From: an uncultured Clostridia bacterium
GTDB taxonomy: Bacteria > Bacillota > Clostridia > TANB77 > CAG-508
NCBI GenBank assembly: GCA_944390615.1
Contig: CALXRJ010000040.1
Span: forward strand, 1-7,531
Direction of reading: 5' to 3'
DNA length: 7,531 nucleotides
Shown here: positions 5,424 through 7,531 of the stretch, piece by piece
How the letters are laid out: each line of letters opens with the position of its first letter
How positions within the stretch are numbered: position 1 is the first letter of the stretch
Position numbers and translations under genes: made by a program
The notes under the pieces: generated by a model
What the model was told of the DNA's origin: nothing
Seen by the model: the letters and a program-made list of their open reading frames with translations, nothing else
Database searches by the model: none

Positions 5424-6473
5424 TCATCCTTTGTTCTCTACTTTTAATCTTTTGTTAAAATCTTTTTCCATATAAAATAATTTATTGGATAAATGATAGA
5501 CATCTGCCCATTTTACATATCCTATATGGCCTGCTAAAAATTTCTTAGCTTCTTTACTTGTCATTTTACCTTTTTTTATTTTTTCTGTCAAGCTTTTTAC
5601 TTTATTTTTTAATTTTCTTTTTCCTTTGTCTCTCAATTTCAGTCTGTATTCATTAATCTTATACCCACAAAAATTAACACCTTGCTTGCCTTTAAAAATT
5701 TGTGTTTTATCATTTAAAGTTAAAGCTAAGTTTTCTTCTAAAAATTTTTTTAGTTCTCCTAGAACATATTTTGCTTCTTTTTTGTCTTTTAAAATAAATA
5801 CACTATCATCTAAATAGCGAACATAGTATTTTACTTTTAACTTGTGTTTGACAAATTGATCTGCTTCATTTAAATAAATATTAGCAAATATTTGTGATGT
5901 GTAATTTCCTATTTCAATTCCTTTTTCTCTTGGCTGTGCATATAAAATTTCTTTGATTAACCATAAAAGTTTGGGATCTTTTATTTTTCGATTTAAAATT
6001 TTAAATAATATGGATTTATCGATACTGGCAAAATACTTAGCTACATCTGTTTTTAAAATATAGTATTCTCCCCATTTAGCTTTTGCTTTTCTCATATAAT
6101 TTTGGACACAAAAAGCTGCTCGATGCATTCCTTTATCTTTTATGCAAGCAAATGAGCTATTAATAAACTGTGTTGCAAATGTTCGCAAAATAAAATTGTC
6201 TACTAACCATCTATGTACAATTCGATCGATATATCTGGATTTTTCAATTTTTCTTCGTTTTGGTTCTGTTACATAAAATTCTACATATCCCCCATGACGA
6301 TAAGTTCCAGTTTTTAATCTCTCATATAAATAACGAATATAATCTTCTTGTTTTAAATTAAAATAAATTAACTCTGGTTTTCGATTTTTTCCTTTCCTAG
6401 ATGCTATGTGAGCCTTCATTAAGTTTTCATAGGTCAAATATTTGTCAAACTCATTTCTAATTGTTTTTGGCAT
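5424..6473 (-). CDS. Diversity-generating retroelement reverse transcriptase
   Basis: Copies the template repeat RNA into cDNA with random incorporation opposite adenines; the cDNA replaces the variable repeat of the target gene. The 349 residues contain the palm motifs of a DGR enzyme: LKTDVAKYFASID (140-152) with metal-binding D143, the DGR-specific IGNYTSQ (188-194) where other bacterial reverse transcriptases have QG...SP, and YVRYLDDSVFI (217-227) with catalytic D222-D223, then NFCGYKIN (267-274) and a Lys-rich C-terminal thumb (275-349). Length is typical and no endonuclease or maturase domain is present. The ATG at 6471-6473 overlaps the end of avd by 17 bases, with AGGAGG 14 bases upstream inside avd, a rather long spacing. 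The TGA stop is shared with the ribosome binding site of the SSB-like gene. All catalytic residues are intact. Confidence 0.96.
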   Translation of the reverse strand: MPKTIRNEFDKYLTYENLMKAHIASRKGKNRKPELIYFNLKQEDYIRYLYERLKTGTYRHGGYVEFYVTEPKRRKIEKSRYIDRIVHRWLVDNFILRTFATQFINSSFACIKDKGMHRAAFCVQNYMRKAKAKWGEYYILKTDVAKYFASIDKSILFKILNRKIKDPKLLWLIKEILYAQPREKGIEIGNYTSQIFANIYLNEADQFVKHKLKVKYYVRYLDDSVFILKDKKEAKYVLGELKKFLEENLALTLNDKTQIFKGKQGVNFCGYKINEYRLKLRDKGKRKLKNKVKSLTEKIKKGKMTSKEAKKFLAGHIGYVKWADVYHLSNKLFYMEKDFNKRLKVENKG

Positions 6474-6813
6474 AATATTTGATTAATCCTCCTAGCATCT
6501 TTCCAATTTCATAAATTTTTCCCATGGCTATGTCAAATTTTTTAGGATCGATCCACTTAAACTTTTTCATGACTCTTAATAAAATTCTTTGTGTATTTAA
6601 TTTAGCATCAATTCTATTTAAATATACCAATTTTTTATTTTGCTCTAGTTTATCGATAAATAAGATTTCTTCTAGGGTTGAATACATCACTTGTTTAAAA
6701 TCTGTTCCTATACTATATTTTTCCGTTCTAGGCAGTATTAACAATAATTGTATCATATATTCCATATAATCTTCATATAGGGGTATTATCTTTAGTCCAC
6801 TTTCTTTTTTCAT
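6457..6813 (-). CDS. avd: Accessory variability determinant (Avd-like four-helix protein)
   Basis: A 118-residue basic, all-helical protein of the 23S-intervening-sequence/Avd four-helix-bundle type. Avd forms a pentameric barrel that binds the DGR reverse transcriptase and the template RNA and is needed for mutagenic retrohoming. Recognisable stretches are KIIPLYEDYMEYMIQLLLIL, LPRTEKYSIGTDFKQVMYST, RIDAKLNTQRILLRVM and the C-terminal IYEIGKMLGGLIKYYAKNN. I chose the ATG at 6811-6813 because AGAGGA lies seven bases upstream and the family begins at about this point; the open frame extends to an ATG at 6879, but that part lies in a predicted RNA hairpin and has no ribosome binding site. The gene sits between the template repeat and the reverse transcriptase and overlaps the latter, so the two are translated together. 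Confidence 0.93.
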   Translation of the reverse strand: MKKESGLKIIPLYEDYMEYMIQLLLILPRTEKYSIGTDFKQVMYSTLEEILFIDKLEQNKKLVYLNRIDAKLNTQRILLRVMKKFKWIDPKKFDIAMGKIYEIGKMLGGLIKYYAKNN

Positions 6814-6838
6814 TTTTTTCCTCTTTATATATAATAGC

Positions 6839-7130
6839 GTAGAGCATATATATTCAAAATACTTTCTACTAATATACACTCTACTGATTCATTTTTACCT
6901 AGCCAAATTTTCGTTCTGGCTTAGGAGGGAATAAATCTCTTTAATACTAATACATTACGGTATGTATTCCGTAAAATACATAATCTGAATAGGTATTAGA
7001 GTGCCAGACGCGAACCGATATTGTTGTTGCTATTAGTAGGGTTGTTGTTGTTGCGATTGCTAGCAGGATTGACATCTGTCGTATTGTAATTGCCTCCACG
7101 ATTGACACGGTTGGAAGTCGAGTTCGCCTC
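6839..7130 (-). ncRNA. Candidate DGR template RNA: TR plus structured spacer
   Basis: In DGRs the template is a transcript containing the TR and adjacent spacer that folds and is bound by reverse transcriptase and Avd. Here the region between the TR end and avd can form three hairpins in the minus-strand RNA. The first directly abuts the TR (6947-6999; CUAAUAC pairs with GUAUUAG, inner stem UUACGG with CCGUAA). The second is 6898-6925 (8 bp with one bulge, 11-base loop). The third is 6839-6884 (GUAGAG/CUCUAC plus eight inner pairs, one a G-U). No separate promoter was identified, so the transcript boundaries are a guess; it may be processed from the target-avd-RT mRNA. Confidence 0.5.
7000..7130 (-). 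repeat. DGR template repeat (TR)
   Basis: Minus-strand sequence of 131 bases that matches the variable repeat at 7310-7443 everywhere except mainly at adenines. Read in the frame of the target it contains 15 AAY codons, including a run of four AAC; every one of them is altered in the variable repeat, while the non-adenine bases are kept apart from one T-to-C change. It lies 166 bp downstream of the target stop codon and 187 bp before avd, non-coding on its own. The 3' end (7000-7020 on the plus strand) is identical in both repeats and holds the GC-rich segment where priming homology is expected. Confidence 0.97.
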
Positions 7131-7167
7131 TTCGATTTATCCCCAAAATTTTTTACTTTATTTCTGA

Positions 7168-7212
7168 CAATATTATGATGTGTTACTTTTAGGTTTACAC
7201 ATCATAATATTG
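7168..7212. repeat. 16-bp perfect inverted repeat between target gene and TR
   Basis: CAATATTATGATGTGT (7168-7183) and its exact complement (7197-7212) flank a 13-base loop. It lies 85 bases after the target stop codon and 38 bases before the 5' end of the TR. On the minus strand no T-run follows the stem, so a standard intrinsic terminator is unlikely. In the Bordetella phage DGR a hairpin just downstream of the variable repeat is needed for efficient retrohoming; this element is longer and further away, so equivalence is only a suggestion. Confidence 0.85.
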
Positions 7213-7296
7213 ATTTTCTATAATTTGCCTTTCTAAGTCATCGACCAAACTCTATTTTCGCACAATGCTCTAGTTTTACGGTTTTAGGGACCAGGG

Positions 7297-7531
7297 CTAC
7301 TGAATATAAAGTGCCAGACGCGAACCGATACCGCTGTAGCTATAAGTAGGGAGGATGTAGCCGTCGCGACCGCTAGCGGGATAGACAGCTGTCGTATAGT
7401 AATAGCCTCCACGACCGACACGGTAGGAAGTCGAGTACGCCTCCTGGGTCCACTCGCGAACATTTGAGCTTAAATCAAAGATATTGTTCATGATGTCATT
7501 AGCGTATTGTCCGGTACTTGCTCTGGTTCCG
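7297..7531 (-). CDS. DGR target protein, FGE/C-type-lectin fold (5' end beyond window)
   Basis: The last 77 residues of a larger protein; the frame stays open to the right edge, so the ATG at 7489-7491 is internal. NNIFDLSSNVREWTQEA is the hallmark of formylglycine-generating-enzyme-sulfatase domains (usual form N.YDM.GNVWEWT), a C-type-lectin-like fold used by most DGR targets as a ligand-binding scaffold. The 15 TR-matched variable positions fall in the stretch from EAYSTSYRV to the conserved IGSRLALYIQ end and are now mainly Tyr, Gly, Ser and Asp, the usual outcome of AAY mutagenesis. The invariant terminal strand GSRLALYI closes the fold. Domains, secretion signal and host structure lie outside the window, so ligand and location are unknown. 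The protein is uninterrupted in the visible part. Confidence 0.93.
   Translation of the reverse strand, partial: GTRASTGQYANDIMNNIFDLSSNVREWTQEAYSTSYRVGRGGYYYTTAVYPASGRDGYILPTYSYSGIGSRLALYIQ
7310..7443 (-). repeat. DGR variable repeat (VR) with putative IMH end
   Basis: The copy of the template repeat inside the target gene, 134 bases against 131 in the TR. Comparing coding strands, 20 TR adenines are replaced (10 by G, 9 by T, 1 by C), one T became C in a Pro codon without changing the residue, and one codon is added within the AAC run. The last 21 bases (7310-7330) are identical to the TR and include GC-rich TTCGCGTCTGGCAC, the expected initiation-of-mutagenic-homing segment. Identity stops sharply on both sides. 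Confidence 0.97.

Noticed and set aside
5424..6473. Group II intron or retron reverse transcriptase
   Set aside because: Carries the DGR motif GNYTSQ, lacks maturase/endonuclease domains, and is next to avd and a TR/VR pair.
6814..6879. Longer avd frame starting at an ATG at 6879
   Set aside because: No ribosome binding site, lies in a predicted RNA hairpin and does not resemble the Avd N-terminus; the ATG at 6813 has AGAGGA at the right distance.
7168..7212. Palindrome as a rho-independent terminator of the target gene
   Set aside because: AT-rich stem without a T-run in the minus-strand direction.
7213..7260. Promoter for the template RNA (TTGGTC ... TTATAG on the minus strand)
   Set aside because: The 19-base spacing and poor match to both boxes are no better than expected in AT-rich DNA.
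7000..7443. Two-copy direct repeat as CRISPR or simple duplication
   Set aside because: Differences are almost all at adenines of one copy and one copy lies in a C-type-lectin-like gene, which is diagnostic of a DGR TR/VR pair.
7297..7491. A separate 64-residue gene beginning at the ATG at 7491
   Set aside because: The frame stays open to the window edge and NNIFDLSSNVREW is the interior of a FGE-type domain, so this is the end of a larger protein.

Overview
The window is AT-rich DNA with strong Shine-Dalgarno sites, TTG as well as ATG starts, and TGA used as a stop. Together with a superoxide reductase, an Lsa-like ABC-F protein and FxLYD-like and PspA-like proteins, this points to a low-GC anaerobic Firmicute, probably a gut Clostridium-like lineage. 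That placement is inference; no marker gene is present. Nearly everything is on the minus strand.

Left part (1-3300), ordinary chromosomal genes. An ABC-F ribosome-protection ATPase runs off the left edge. Upstream of it are a two-iron superoxide reductase (desulfoferrodoxin) and a nitronate monooxygenase-like flavoprotein, the latter two each with a recognisable promoter. Long, near-perfect hairpins that resemble one another sit between the genes. The 3' end of a PspA/IM30 gene with its own terminator follows; its 5' part is missing.

Middle part (3560-5420). Where pspA breaks off, a gene for two tandem ribbon-helix-helix repeats begins. Divergent from it is a stand-alone MutS domain-I-like protein, the only plus-strand gene. 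After a bidirectional terminator come a membrane-anchored FxLYD-like protein and an 88-residue SSB-like OB-fold protein.

Right part (5420-7531), a diversity-generating retroelement (DGR). In transcription order on the minus strand it has the C-terminal end of a formylglycine-generating-enzyme/C-type-lectin-fold target carrying the variable repeat (VR, 7310-7443), a 16-bp perfect palindrome, the template repeat (TR, 7000-7130), a structured spacer, avd, and the DGR reverse transcriptase with GNYTSQ and YLDD motifs. The TR holds 15 AAY codons and all 15 are changed in the VR: 20 adenine substitutions, one non-adenine change and one extra codon. The SSB-like gene starts 5 bp after the reverse transcriptase stop and looks translationally coupled to it.

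The most interesting reading is that the DGR core is accompanied by small DNA-handling proteins (SSB-like OB fold, MutS domain I without its mismatch glutamate, tandem RHH) in a segment whose left edge coincides with the break in pspA. The DGR itself is well supported; roles for the extra proteins are inference.
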